Shown here: piece by piece, positions 28,559 to 37,103 of the stretch
Position numbering within the stretch: the stretch's first letter is position 1
Layout: each line of letters begins with the position of its first letter
DNA from: Edaphobacter sp.
GTDB taxonomy: Bacteria > Acidobacteriota > Terriglobia > Terriglobales > Acidobacteriaceae
DNA length: 64,000 bases
Assembly: GCF_028283685.1 (NCBI RefSeq)
Contig: NZ_JAPWKF010000010.1
Coordinates: 124,001 to 188,000 of the forward strand
Direction: 5' to 3'
Program-made: the position numbers and the translations under genes
Notes under the pieces: generated by a model
Told to the model about the DNA's origin: nothing
Databases searched by the model: none
Seen by the model: the letters and a program-made list of their open reading frames with translations, nothing else

Positions 28559-29419
28559 CTACCCCAGCTCCCGCTCCGCTTCCAGACGCGCCTTCCGCAA
28601 TCCCTCCACCGGATCGCCATCAGGGTAGAACTCCATCGCCACCATGCCCTTATAGTTCAGCGCCTTCAGCCTGCGGTAGATCACCGGCCACGCCATCTCG
28701 CCTGTTCCGGGATCGCTGCGCCGCGGCACATCGGCCACATGCACAAGGTCCACCTGGTCGATCACCTTCTCCAGCTTCTCCAGCAGATTTCCTCGCGTGC
28801 GCTGCTCGTGATACAGGTCGTAAAGCACCCGCACCCGCGGGCTGCCCACAGCGCGCGTGATTGTCGCCGCCTCCTCCACGCCATCCATCCAGTACGTTGG
28901 ATTTTCGAGATGATCGATCGGCTCCAGCAATGCAGACATGCCCTCTGCCTCCAGCACCTCGGCCGCACGCTTCAACGTCGCCACCGACGCTGCCCGCTGC
29001 GCCGCATCTCCAACCGGCAGCACCTTGCCCGACATCAGAATCAGCCGCGAGCACCTCACCTGCTTCGCCGCCACGATCAGCTTCTTCAGCTCCGCGATAT
29101 ACGCATCGCCTGTTGCCGGATCAGCAAAGCCCAGCTTCATCCCCGTCGTTGCATCGACCGTGATGCCCAGCGCCGCCATCTTCGCCATGTAGCGCTCACG
29201 GTCGGCATCGCTCCACTGCCAGAACTCGCCGATCAGCTCGATGTGCCGGTAGCCTGCCTTCGCCACCGTCTCAAGGTTCTGTTCGAAGCTACCGCGCTTG
29301 CGCAGCACCCAGATCATCACGGAAAGACGATTTACCAGCGACGATCCCTGCGCCATCCCTACACGCGTCAACAACGCCGATGCGGCCAACACTCCGGCAA
29401 ATTCTCTACGACTGAGCAT
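28559..29419 (-). CDS. Tat-exported hydroxypyruvate isomerase-like TIM-barrel protein
   Basis: 286 residues from ATG 29419 (GAGGAGG just upstream). Twin-arginine signal MLSRREFAGVLAASALLTRVGMAQG. The mature protein follows the Hyi/IolE pattern: LEPIDHLENPTYWMDG, VRVLYDLYHEQRTRGNL with Asp/His, and MVAMEFYPDGDPVEG with the last metal Glu. In the family, hydroxypyruvate and tartronate semialdehyde interconvert in the cytoplasm; export here makes a sugar or sugar-acid substrate outside the cytoplasm more likely (inference). It follows purU by 26 bp. Confidence 0.82.
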   Translation of the reverse strand: MLSRREFAGVLAASALLTRVGMAQGSSLVNRLSVMIWVLRKRGSFEQNLETVAKAGYRHIELIGEFWQWSDADRERYMAKMAALGITVDATTGMKLGFADPATGDAYIAELKKLIVAAKQVRCSRLILMSGKVLPVGDAAQRAASVATLKRAAEVLEAEGMSALLEPIDHLENPTYWMDGVEEAATITRAVGSPRVRVLYDLYHEQRTRGNLLEKLEKVIDQVDLVHVADVPRRSDPGTGEMAWPVIYRRLKALNYKGMVAMEFYPDGDPVEGLRKARLEAERELG

Positions 29420-29445
29420 GCGCCTCCTCTTCCGACGACAACACT

Positions 29446-30306
29446 CTAATCGAAGATCACCGTCTTGTTCCCATAGCGCAGAATCCGCCGGTCCAGATGC
29501 CACCGCACCGCGCGCGACAAGACCACGCGCTCCAGGTCGCGGCCTTTCGCGATCAGATCCTCCACCTGGTCGCGGTGCGAGATGCGCGCCACATCCTGCT
29601 CGATGATCGGGCCGTCATCCAGCTCTTCCGTCACATAGTGGCTGGTCGCGCCGATCAGCTTCACGCCGCGTTTGTACGCCGCGTGATACGGCCGCGCACC
29701 GATAAACGCCGGAAGAAACGAGTGGTGCACATTGATCACTCCGCCGGGATAACGCCGCACAAACTCCGGCGAAAGAATCTGCATGTAACGCGCCAGCACC
29801 ACCAGCTCCACGTCCGCGGTCTCCAGCAACGCAAACTGTTTGGCCTCGCCCTCCGCCTTATTCGCAGCGGTCAGCGGGACATGATGGAACGGGATGCCAT
29901 AGAACTTCGCCAGCGGCTCGCCGTCGGCGTGATTGCTGATGATGAGCGGAATCTCGCACTCCAGCTCGCCCATCTGGTGACGATGCAGCAGGTCCGCCAG
30001 GCAGTGCAGATGCTGCGAGACGAACAACGCCACCCTCGGCCGGATCTCGCTCACATGCAGCTGCGAATCCATGTTGTACTGCCGCGCCAGCGGAGCAAAC
30101 GCCTCAGAGAAGGCCTGCAGATCGAACGCCTGCTCCTGTGCGCCCAGCGACCACTCCACCCGCATGAAGAACAGGCCCTCATCGTGATCGCGGTGCTGAT
30201 CGGCGTGAATGATGTTCGCGCCAAAGCGATACAGCTCGTTCGACACAGCAGCCACCAGACCCTTCTGGTCCGGGCAGGTAATCAGCAGAACAGCAGAGTC
30301 CTTCAT
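29446..30306 (-). CDS. purU: Formyltetrahydrofolate deformylase
   Basis: 286 residues. Splits 10-formyl-THF to formate and THF, supplying formate or balancing one-carbon pools. N-terminal ACT domain (VLLITCPDQKGLVAAVSNELYRFGANIIHADQH) and C-terminal formyltransferase-type domain with VINVHHSFLPAFIGARPYHAAY, the His of GATSHYV and the Asp of LDDGPII. ATG 30306 is chosen over GTG 30348 because the extra residues (MSRRDPQKREALPP) are unconserved; neither has an ideal ribosome site. Confidence 0.95.
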   Translation of the reverse strand: MKDSAVLLITCPDQKGLVAAVSNELYRFGANIIHADQHRDHDEGLFFMRVEWSLGAQEQAFDLQAFSEAFAPLARQYNMDSQLHVSEIRPRVALFVSQHLHCLADLLHRHQMGELECEIPLIISNHADGEPLAKFYGIPFHHVPLTAANKAEGEAKQFALLETADVELVVLARYMQILSPEFVRRYPGGVINVHHSFLPAFIGARPYHAAYKRGVKLIGATSHYVTEELDDGPIIEQDVARISHRDQVEDLIAKGRDLERVVLSRAVRWHLDRRILRYGNKTVIFD

Positions 30307-30423
30307 TGGTGGCAGCGCTTCCCTCTTTTGCGGATCGCGGCGGCTCACAAAAAATTAGCCGGGCGCATGCGGTCGATTCTACCTGTCCGCAAGCACCCGG
30401 CTCTCATCAGCAGCCTGCTTCCA

Positions 30424-31317
30424 TCAGCCATTCGCCTTTTGCAGCAACACATCGATCGCCGCCGCGATCTCCTCCACGTGCGTCTCCAGCGCGAAGTGTC
30501 CTGTGTCCAGCATTGTTACGGTGGCGTTTGGATTGTCCTTCCTGAAAGCCTCGGCGCCCGGAGGAATGAAGAACGGATCGTTCCGCCCCCAGATCGCCAG
30601 CGTCGGCGGCTGGTGCGTGCGGAAGTACTCCTGGAACGCCGGGTACAGCGCAAGGTTCGAGGCGTAGTTCAGCATAAGGTCGAGCTGGATATCCGCATTG
30701 CCCGGCCGCTGCATCAGCGCCACATCGAGAGTCCAGGTTGCCGGATCGACCGGCCTGTCCGCAGGCGCACCGTGCGTGTACTGCCACCGGGTAGCCTCAA
30801 CGCCCAGGAAGGCGCGCAACGTCTCGCGATGCTCCTCGGTCGGCTCCTTCCAGTACGCCTTGATCGGGTCCCAGGCATCGCCCAGCCCCTCAAGATACGC
30901 ATTGCCGTTCTGCGAGACGATCGCCGTCACCCGCTCCGGGTGCGCCAGCGCCAGACGTAGCCCGGTCGGCGCGCCGTAGTCGAAGATATAGATCGCATAG
31001 CGCTCCAGTTTGATCGCCTCGACGAAGGCGTTGATCGTCTTCGCAATCGCGTCGAAGCTGTACCGGTAGCCGCGCTCCGCAGGCACCTCGGTAAAGCCGA
31101 AGCCCGGCAGGTCGGGCGCGATTACGCGATACTTCTTCGCCAAACGCGGAATCAGCTCGCGGAACATCGTCGACGACGTCGGATAGCCATGCAGCAGAAG
31201 GATCGCAGGCGCGGCCGCGTCGCCCGCCTCGCGGTAGAAGACGTTGACACCGTCGGCGCTGACGGTGCGGAGAGAGACGAGAGGAGCGGAGACGGGGCTT
31301 ACGGCAGGTGTGGACAT
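30424..31317 (-). CDS. Alpha/beta hydrolase, epoxide hydrolase/haloalkane dehalogenase-like
   Basis: 297 residues. Oxyanion motif LLLHGYPTSS and the cap-type layout fit this branch of the fold. The nucleophile elbow reads YIFDYGAPTGLRLA, so the nucleophile would be Asp as in epoxide hydrolases and dehalogenases; the catalytic His is in DTGHFALE. LYPAFQEYFRTHQPPTLAIWGRNDPFF is the usual acid-strand region. Divergent from the CGNR regulator across a symmetric operator, so it is probably that regulator's target and handles a compound it senses. Substrate unknown. Confidence 0.85.
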   Translation of the reverse strand: MSTPAVSPVSAPLVSLRTVSADGVNVFYREAGDAAAPAILLLHGYPTSSTMFRELIPRLAKKYRVIAPDLPGFGFTEVPAERGYRYSFDAIAKTINAFVEAIKLERYAIYIFDYGAPTGLRLALAHPERVTAIVSQNGNAYLEGLGDAWDPIKAYWKEPTEEHRETLRAFLGVEATRWQYTHGAPADRPVDPATWTLDVALMQRPGNADIQLDLMLNYASNLALYPAFQEYFRTHQPPTLAIWGRNDPFFIPPGAEAFRKDNPNATVTMLDTGHFALETHVEEIAAAIDVLLQKANG

Positions 31318-31355
31318 GATGAAACTCCTTCAGGCGATCTTTCAGGCAATTTTTA

Positions 31356-31442
31356 TGTAACCATTAAATTTCTTTTACGCAGTTACAGATGCAATAAGCC
31401 CGGGAAAAGATGTAACTTTTAAAGTTGTTTTCAGGGGTTACA
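31356..31442. promoter_or_regulatory. Duplicated TGTAAC-N20-GTTACA operator between divergent genes
   Basis: Two 32-bp units, each TGTAAC-N20-GTTACA (31356-31387 and 31411-31442), with partly conserved interiors (TTAAA.TT.TTTT). Outer ends extend symmetrically: TACAATAAAATTG on the right and, on the other strand, TACATAAAAATTG on the left, both -10-like. Half-site starts are 26, 29 and 26 bp apart. A matched regulator binding both promoters, most simply the adjacent CGNR protein, is expected. Confidence 0.65.
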
Positions 31443-31520
31443 ATAAAATTGTTGCTGGAGCCGGGTATTTCGAGGTCACAGAACTTTAAGATCAAGACCC
31501 CGGCAGCAGAAGGGCCCACG

Positions 31521-32093
31521 ATGCCGTATCTCCCTGAAAATCCGCCTGTATTTCTCGCTGATCATCCGGTGCTCGATCTGTTGAACACCGTCTTCATCCC
31601 CGAGGCCACCGCGGTCGACGCACTCCAGAGCGACGCGGACGTCCTCTATTGGCTGGAGGAGGCAGGCATGGCCCCTTCGCAGACTCCCGCGCTTCCCCGA
31701 GGCGCACTCGTGCAGGCCGCGCATGAACTGCGCAGCATTATCCGCGCTCTCGTGGAGCGACGCAAGGCAGGCAAGCGCCTCGACCTCGGCCCACTGAACA
31801 CGATCCTCCGCAACGCCGCGAGCTATCCGCAGCTTGCCGGTGCAGGCGCGAGCCTGCGTCTCGAACGCCACCGCCCCGCGCAGGCCGCCGAAGATGTTCT
31901 CGCCCCTGTCGCCGAGGCCGCGGCCGAGTTCCTCGCCACCGCGGACTTCGACCTCGTCCGCCCCTGCGAGGGCAAGGACTGCATCCTCTGGTTCTACGAC
32001 CGTACCAAGAGCCATCGCCGCCGCTGGTGCAGCATGCAGGTCTGCGGCAACCGTCACAAGGTCGAGGCCTTCCGCGAGCGCCAGCGCGCCTAG
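31521..32093 (+). CDS. ABATE/CGNR zinc-finger transcriptional regulator
   Basis: 190 residues from ATG 31521 (AAGGG seven bases upstream); the open frame back to 31425 overlaps the operator and is not used. N-terminal ABATE (stress-induced, ligand-sensing) domain begins FLADHPVLDLLNTV. The C-terminal CGNR zinc ribbon is complete: C..KDCILWFYDRTKSHRRRWCSMQVCGNRHK. It probably represses itself and the divergent alpha/beta hydrolase through the operator at 31356-31442. Confidence 0.9.
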   Translation: MPYLPENPPVFLADHPVLDLLNTVFIPEATAVDALQSDADVLYWLEEAGMAPSQTPALPRGALVQAAHELRSIIRALVERRKAGKRLDLGPLNTILRNAASYPQLAGAGASLRLERHRPAQAAEDVLAPVAEAAAEFLATADFDLVRPCEGKDCILWFYDRTKSHRRRWCSMQVCGNRHKVEAFRERQRA

Positions 32094-32131
32094 GCCTCAT
32101 GCCCTAGCCCACCTCTCCTATCATCGAGAGC

Positions 32132-34327
32132 ATGACTTTGAAATCCGTGGCGGCTCTGCTCGCCGCCACCACGCTGCTCTCCTCCGCCTTCGCCCCCACT
32201 GTCGCCATCGCGCAGAGCCCAGCCTCCGACCTCATCTTTCAGACCGATAAGGGCTGGTCGCCCCGCGTCAACGTCGAGGCGCAGACCGTCATGGTCTACG
32301 GCATCGACCCCACGCTGCCCGACCGCATCAAGAGCTGGCGTGACCATGGCTACAACGTCGCCGTCATGACCGGCGTCGCCTGGGGACGCTACGCCGACTA
32401 CCTGCGCGGCGACTTCGACGGCAAGGAGCACTGGAACGAGACCCAGCAGGAGAAGTCCGGCAAGCTCATCCTGCACACCGGCCGCGAGGTGCCCTACATC
32501 TCGCCCACCGAGAGCTACGGCAAGTACCTCAGCAAGGGCGTCGAACGCGCACTCGACGCCGGAGCCACCGCCATCTATCTCGAAGAGCCTGAGTTCTGGG
32601 CCCGTGCGGGCTGGTCCGACGCCTTCAAGGCCGAATGGCAGGCCTATTATCACGAGCCCTGGCAGGCTCCCGACAGCTCGCCCGACGCGCAGTACCGCGC
32701 CTCCAAGCTGAAGTATTTTCTCTATCGCCGCGCACTCGCGCAGGTCTTCGACTTCGTGAAGCAGTGGAGCGCAGCCCACGGCAAGGCTATCCCCTGCTAC
32801 GTGGCCACGCACTCGCTCATCAACTACGCGCAGTGGGAGATCGTCTCGCCTGAGTCGTCGCTGCTCTCCGTCGGAGCCGACGGATACATCGCGCAGGTCT
32901 GGACCGGCACCTCGCGCCAGCCCAACTACTACGAGGGCGTCCGCAAGGAGCGCACCTTCGAGACCGCCTTCCTTGAATATGGCGCGCTGCAGAACATCGC
33001 CCGCTCCTCCGGCAAGCGCATCTGGTACCTCAACGATCCGATTGAGGACAATCCGAACCACTCCTGGACCGACTACCGCTCCAACTGGGAGTCCACCCTC
33101 GTCGCCTCGCTCCTACAGCCGCACGTCTCCAGCTACGAGATCCTCCCCTGGCCCGACCGCATCTTCAGCGCCCGCGGTCTCTACCCCACCACCGAACCCA
33201 CTGCTGAAAATCCCACGCCGCAGCGTGCGCCCATCTCGCCCGACTATGAGGCCGAGCTGCAGACGGTCTTCCACGCTCTCGGCGAGATGAACCAGCCCGG
33301 CACGCGCTGGCAGACCGCAGGCACCGAGGGCATCGGCGTGCTCGCCAGCGACACCATGATGTTCCAGCGCGCGCAGCCCAACCCCTCTGACGCCGACCTC
33401 GGCAGCTTCTACGGCCTCGCGCTGCCTCTGCTCATGCGCGGCATCCCCGTTGAGCCCGTGCAGATTGAGAGCACCTACAAAGGTGAAGGCGCGACCGGAT
33501 TCCTGGATAACTACAAGCTCCTGCTGCTGACCTACGAGGGACAGAAGCCGCCCTCACCTGCCTTTCATGAGGCGCTGGCGGCGTGGGTCAGCAAGGGCGG
33601 CGCTCTCGTCGTCGTCGACGACGACAAGGACCCCTACAACCGCGCCAGCGACTGGTGGAACTCAGGCAACATGCACCTCGCCACGCCGCGCGAAGACCTC
33701 TTCCACTCCCTGGGTATCGACGCCAAGGCCGAGGGCCTGCACCGCGTCGGCAAGGGTGTCGTTCTGTACGTGGCCAAGTCGCCCGCCGCGCTCACCCACG
33801 AGCAGACCGGCGCCGACAGCATTCGCACACTGGCGAAGCAGGCAGCCGACGCCATCCATCTGCCGTGGAAGGAGTCCGACACCTTCGTCCTGCGTCGCGG
33901 CCCCTTCGTCGTCGCCGCAGGTCTCGACCGCAGCGACGCCAAGCCGCTTGCGCTCAAGGGCAGCTTCATCAACCTCTTCGACGCGCACCTCAACGTCGAG
34001 CACAACCCCGAGGTGAAGCCCGGCAGCCGCATGCTTCTGATGGACACGAAGTTCTATCCCACCGCGAAGCCGCGCGTTCTGGCGTCGAGTGGAAGGGTGA
34101 GCGATCTGGCGGTCACGGCGCACAGCATCGCGTTTTCCGTCTCCTCGATCGACGGACGCGACGACCACGACCGCGCCTCGGTTCGCGTGCTGTTGCCTCG
34201 GAAGCCCGGTGTCGTCAACGTCAACGGCAGCCCCTTCGCAGCCGATGCCTCGAGCTACGACGACAACATGCTGCTGGTCGAGTTCCCCGCGCACTCCACA
34301 CCGCAGAAGATCAGCATCACCTTCTAA
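32132..34327 (+). CDS. Large exported glycosidase-like protein
   Basis: 731 residues with a signal peptide (AALLAATTLLSSAFAPTVAIAQ). The N-terminal ~330 residues look like a TIM-barrel glycosidase: YNVAVMTGVAWGRYADYL, an acidic strand end ATAIYLEEPEFWARAGWS and WYLNDPIEDNPNHSW. The middle (about 400-560) resembles the trimerisation/glutamine-amidotransferase-like domain of GH42 enzymes (LGSFYGLALPLLMRGIPVEPVQIE, LLLLTYEGQKPPSPAFHEALAAWVSKGGALVVVDDD). A beta-sandwich ends the protein. EE in LEEPEFW is a candidate acid/base. I cannot name a GH family; polysaccharide degradation in the periplasm is inferred. Confidence 0.6.
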   Translation: MTLKSVAALLAATTLLSSAFAPTVAIAQSPASDLIFQTDKGWSPRVNVEAQTVMVYGIDPTLPDRIKSWRDHGYNVAVMTGVAWGRYADYLRGDFDGKEHWNETQQEKSGKLILHTGREVPYISPTESYGKYLSKGVERALDAGATAIYLEEPEFWARAGWSDAFKAEWQAYYHEPWQAPDSSPDAQYRASKLKYFLYRRALAQVFDFVKQWSAAHGKAIPCYVATHSLINYAQWEIVSPESSLLSVGADGYIAQVWTGTSRQPNYYEGVRKERTFETAFLEYGALQNIARSSGKRIWYLNDPIEDNPNHSWTDYRSNWESTLVASLLQPHVSSYEILPWPDRIFSARGLYPTTEPTAENPTPQRAPISPDYEAELQTVFHALGEMNQPGTRWQTAGTEGIGVLASDTMMFQRAQPNPSDADLGSFYGLALPLLMRGIPVEPVQIESTYKGEGATGFLDNYKLLLLTYEGQKPPSPAFHEALAAWVSKGGALVVVDDDKDPYNRASDWWNSGNMHLATPREDLFHSLGIDAKAEGLHRVGKGVVLYVAKSPAALTHEQTGADSIRTLAKQAADAIHLPWKESDTFVLRRGPFVVAAGLDRSDAKPLALKGSFINLFDAHLNVEHNPEVKPGSRMLLMDTKFYPTAKPRVLASSGRVSDLAVTAHSIAFSVSSIDGRDDHDRASVRVLLPRKPGVVNVNGSPFAADASSYDDNMLLVEFPAHSTPQKISITF

Positions 34328-34468
34328 CCTTTCCGCACACGCCCGAGACAGACGAGCCGTTCGAAGCTTCAGAGCGCGCCTCGTCTGCCTCGGGCAGCAG
34401 CATGGAGGAGCGCCTCTCCTTTGAGCCGCGACCTCGACCATGCTACAAACCACTCAGGGAGAATGATC

Positions 34469-34861
34469 TTGTCGACCGGTAATGTGGAACTCGTCAAAAG
34501 CGTCTACACCGCAATGAAGGCTGGCAACATCCTCAGCCTGTTCACCAAGCTCTCGCCCGACATTCGCGTGTGGCAGACCGACGAGCTGCCGTGGGGTGGA
34601 ACCTACGTCGGCCTCATGCAGGCCAAGACCTTCTTCGGCAAGGTCAGCGCGCACCTCACGCCCGAGGTGACGCTCGAGCGCTTCATCGACTCGGGCGACT
34701 ACGTCATCGGCATCGGCCGCACGCAGGGCACCACCAAAGACACAGGTAAGCCCTTCGACGTTCCGCTGCTCCACCTGTGGGAGGTGCGCGGAGGAAAGGT
34801 GATCGGCCTGCAGGTCTTCCTCGAAAACGCACCCATGCTGGCGGCGCTGACCGCAGGCTGA
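34469..34861 (+). CDS. SnoaL/NTF2-like protein
   Basis: 130 residues. TTG 34469 is favoured: GGGAG lies seven bases upstream, while ATG 34463 is too close to it. Conserved cone-fold features: VELVKSVYTAMKAGNILSLFTKLSPDIRVW, a central GTYVGLMQAKTFFGKVS, and LLHLWEVRGGKVIGLQVFLEN, as in ketosteroid-isomerase-like SnoaL proteins. No catalytic Asp/His pair is certain. Function unknown. Confidence 0.75.
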   Translation: MSTGNVELVKSVYTAMKAGNILSLFTKLSPDIRVWQTDELPWGGTYVGLMQAKTFFGKVSAHLTPEVTLERFIDSGDYVIGIGRTQGTTKDTGKPFDVPLLHLWEVRGGKVIGLQVFLENAPMLAALTAG

Positions 34862-34916
34862 GGCAGACGAAGCCACGCTGCTCCGCTGCCACGTCTCAGC
34901 CATTTACCATGACACG

Positions 34917-35864
34917 ATGCCGATGTTGACGATGCTGGTATTGACGATGCGTTCTCTCTTTCCTTCCGTTGGTCTCCGCCGCCGCACGTCTCTTCTCTTC
35001 CTGCTTATGGGCGCAGCCGCGCTGCCACAGGCAGCAAACGCGCAGACCATGACCGCCGGTGAGGCGTGGCTGAAGATCCAGCACAGCTATGCCCCCGCCC
35101 CGCCGCCCGACACCGTCGACACGCTCAAGGCAGGCGATCCGTCGACGCCCGTCACCGGCATCGCCACCACCTTTCTCGACACCATGGACGTTCTCCGCGA
35201 GGCCGCCAGCCGCAACGAAAACCTCATCATCAGCCACGAGCCCACCTTCTACAACCACCGCGACGACACCAAAGACTTCACGAACGACCCCGTCTACAAG
35301 GAAAAGCTGGCCTTCATCCAGCAGCACCACATGGTGGTCTACCGGCTGCACGACGAGATCCACTTCTCGCCCTCCGGCGACCACATCCTGCTGGGCCTCT
35401 ACAAAGCGCTCGGCTGGCAGAGCTACCCGCACCCTGCTGGCCCCTTCGGCGCCTACTTCGTTACCATCCCGCCCACCACGCTGGGCCAGCTCGCCGAGAC
35501 CCTGCGTCAGCAGCTGCACATTCAGACCATGCGCGTCGAAGGCAATCCTGACCTGCCCATCGCGCACGCCGCCGTCCTGCCGGGAGCATCGGGCCTGTCG
35601 AAGCAGGTGATGGCGCTCAACCAGCCGCAGGTCGATGTGCTGCTCGCCGGTGAAGCCAGCGAGTGGGAGACGGTCGAATACGTCCGTGACGCCGTCGCCC
35701 AGGGCCGTCCCAAGGCGATGATCCTGCTCGGCCACGAGGTCTCGGAAGAGCCCGGCATGGAACAGTGCGCCGAAGAACTCCGCGTGCTATTCCCCGGCGT
35801 GAAGGTCGATCACATCGTCGCAGGCCAGCCCCTCTGGAACCCGGAGCATCAGCCGAAGAAGTAA
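34917..35864 (+). CDS. Exported Nif3-like dinuclear metal protein
   Basis: 315 residues. An N-terminal signal peptide (LRRRTSLLFLLMGAAALPQAANAQ) precedes a Nif3/YbgI-type domain. Metal-site positions are recognisable: NLIISHEPTFYNH, VYRLHDEIHFSPSGDH and the diagnostic LLGHEVSEEPGM. The first site shows one His where the family usually has two, so metal binding may differ. Nif3 proteins are normally cytoplasmic and of uncertain function (GTP cyclohydrolase-I-like fold), so export is unusual. ATG 34950 is an alternative start. Confidence 0.75.
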   Translation: MPMLTMLVLTMRSLFPSVGLRRRTSLLFLLMGAAALPQAANAQTMTAGEAWLKIQHSYAPAPPPDTVDTLKAGDPSTPVTGIATTFLDTMDVLREAASRNENLIISHEPTFYNHRDDTKDFTNDPVYKEKLAFIQQHHMVVYRLHDEIHFSPSGDHILLGLYKALGWQSYPHPAGPFGAYFVTIPPTTLGQLAETLRQQLHIQTMRVEGNPDLPIAHAAVLPGASGLSKQVMALNQPQVDVLLAGEASEWETVEYVRDAVAQGRPKAMILLGHEVSEEPGMEQCAEELRVLFPGVKVDHIVAGQPLWNPEHQPKK

Positions 35865-35932
35865 CCTCTTCGGCCGATCCTTCCAACCGAAGCGCGAAGT
35901 GGAACCTGCTGTTCGCGCCGACGTCCTCCAGA

Positions 35933-35968
35933 CAAAAGCAGGGCGACCTCAATCAGAGATCGCCCTGC
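35933..35968 (-). terminator. Intrinsic terminator of the SDR gene
   Basis: GCAGGGCGA (35938-35946) pairs with TCGCCCTGC (35960-35968); on the minus strand CTTTTG follows, 24 bp after the SDR stop. Confidence 0.65.
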
Positions 35969-35991
35969 CACCACATCATCAAAGAAGACGC

Positions 35992-36963
35992 TTAGAAGGT
36001 CTCGCCGACCAGCTCCTCGCTCTTCTTCCAAAGAGCCTCAGCCTTCGCCGCATCCAGCGCATACGAGTAGACGCCGCCCGACATCAGATCCTCGCTGGGC
36101 GAGACCAGCTTCGCCACATGGCAGTCCTCGCAGTAGTGTGCGCCGACGGCATCGGCATCCGCCACAACCGCGGCCCACACGCTCGTCGCCGAGCCTTGTG
36201 GAATCGTCTTGAACTCGAACGGCGGAAGCCCCGCGGCCTCACGCTGCTTTCTCATGTTCTCCAGAAAGCCGTCGAAGTCCGCCTGCGACATGTGCCGCCC
36301 AAGCTCCGTCTGAATACCGCCGGGATGCACCGCGGTCGCACGCACGCCGCGCGCCTTGTGACGGGCATCGAAGCCTACCGCGAACTGGATGTTCGCCGTC
36401 TTCGAACGCCCATATGCCAGAAACGGGACGTACTCGCTCTTCTCGAAGTTGATGTCATCCAGGTTCACATCGGAGAAGCGATGTCCTGCCGACGACAGGT
36501 TCACCAACCGCCCGCCGTCCTTGATCAGCCCCGCAATGCGGTTCACGAAGACGAAGTGGCCCAGGTGGTTGGTGCCAAACTGCGTCTCGAAGCCGTCACT
36601 GGTGAAGCCCTTGGGAGTCGCCATGACACCGGCGTTCGCGATCACCACGTCGAAGGTGTCGCCCTTGGCGTTCAGGGCGTCGGCGCACTTGCGCACGCTC
36701 GCCAGGTTGGCCAGGTCCATCTCGACCACGGCAAAGCTGCCGCCATTCTCCGCCGCAGCCTTGCGCACCTCCGCCGTCGCGCCTTCAGCCTTCTTCAGGT
36801 CGCGTGCCGTGCCCACCACATCCGCGCCGTGCGCGGCGAGCGCACGCGCCGTCTCCACACCCAGGCCAGCCGAAACACCGGTCACCAGGATGCGCTTGCC
36901 CTTGAGGTTCACGCCCTCCAGAACCTCGTCCGTCGTCGTCTTTGCACCGAATTCCTTTGCCAT
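35992..36963 (-). CDS. Short-chain dehydrogenase, RDH/WWOX-like
   Basis: 323 residues from ATG 36963, AAAGGAG seven bases upstream. NADP(H) site GKRILVTGVSAGLGVETARALAAHGADVVGTARD, NAG strand VVIANAGVM and catalytic YGRSKTANIQF. An N-terminal ~20 residues (MAKEFGAKTTTDEVLEGVNL) are an unusual extension found in this subgroup. Divergent from a TetR gene across two palindromes, so it is the likely target. Substrate unknown. Confidence 0.9.
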   Translation of the reverse strand: MAKEFGAKTTTDEVLEGVNLKGKRILVTGVSAGLGVETARALAAHGADVVGTARDLKKAEGATAEVRKAAAENGGSFAVVEMDLANLASVRKCADALNAKGDTFDVVIANAGVMATPKGFTSDGFETQFGTNHLGHFVFVNRIAGLIKDGGRLVNLSSAGHRFSDVNLDDINFEKSEYVPFLAYGRSKTANIQFAVGFDARHKARGVRATAVHPGGIQTELGRHMSQADFDGFLENMRKQREAAGLPPFEFKTIPQGSATSVWAAVVADADAVGAHYCEDCHVAKLVSPSEDLMSGGVYSYALDAAKAEALWKKSEELVGETF

Positions 36964-37042
36964 CTTCTGCTCCTTTGCGGTCGCTCTCGGCTGCCTGCCT
37001 GCAAACTGCCACCTTGACCGGCAGCCGCAAAAGCGGTAGAAA

Positions 37043-37089
37043 CGGAGAGCGTCTCCGCAAGGTGGATAATAAGCGGAGACAGTCTCCGC
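37043..37089. promoter_or_regulatory. Two palindromic operators between SDR and TetR
   Basis: CGGAGA-GCG-TCTCCG (37043-37057) and GCGGAGAC-A-GTCTCCGC (37073-37089), centres 31 bp apart, about three helical turns. GATAAT/ATTATC between them can act as -10 box in either direction. Arrangement fits two TetR dimers controlling both genes. Confidence 0.65.
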
Positions 37090-37103
37090 TTGCAAGCTGC
37101 CCC

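Noticed and set aside
36942..37103. N-terminal extension of the first TetR
   Set aside because: Would be translated through the operators and the divergent SDR start.
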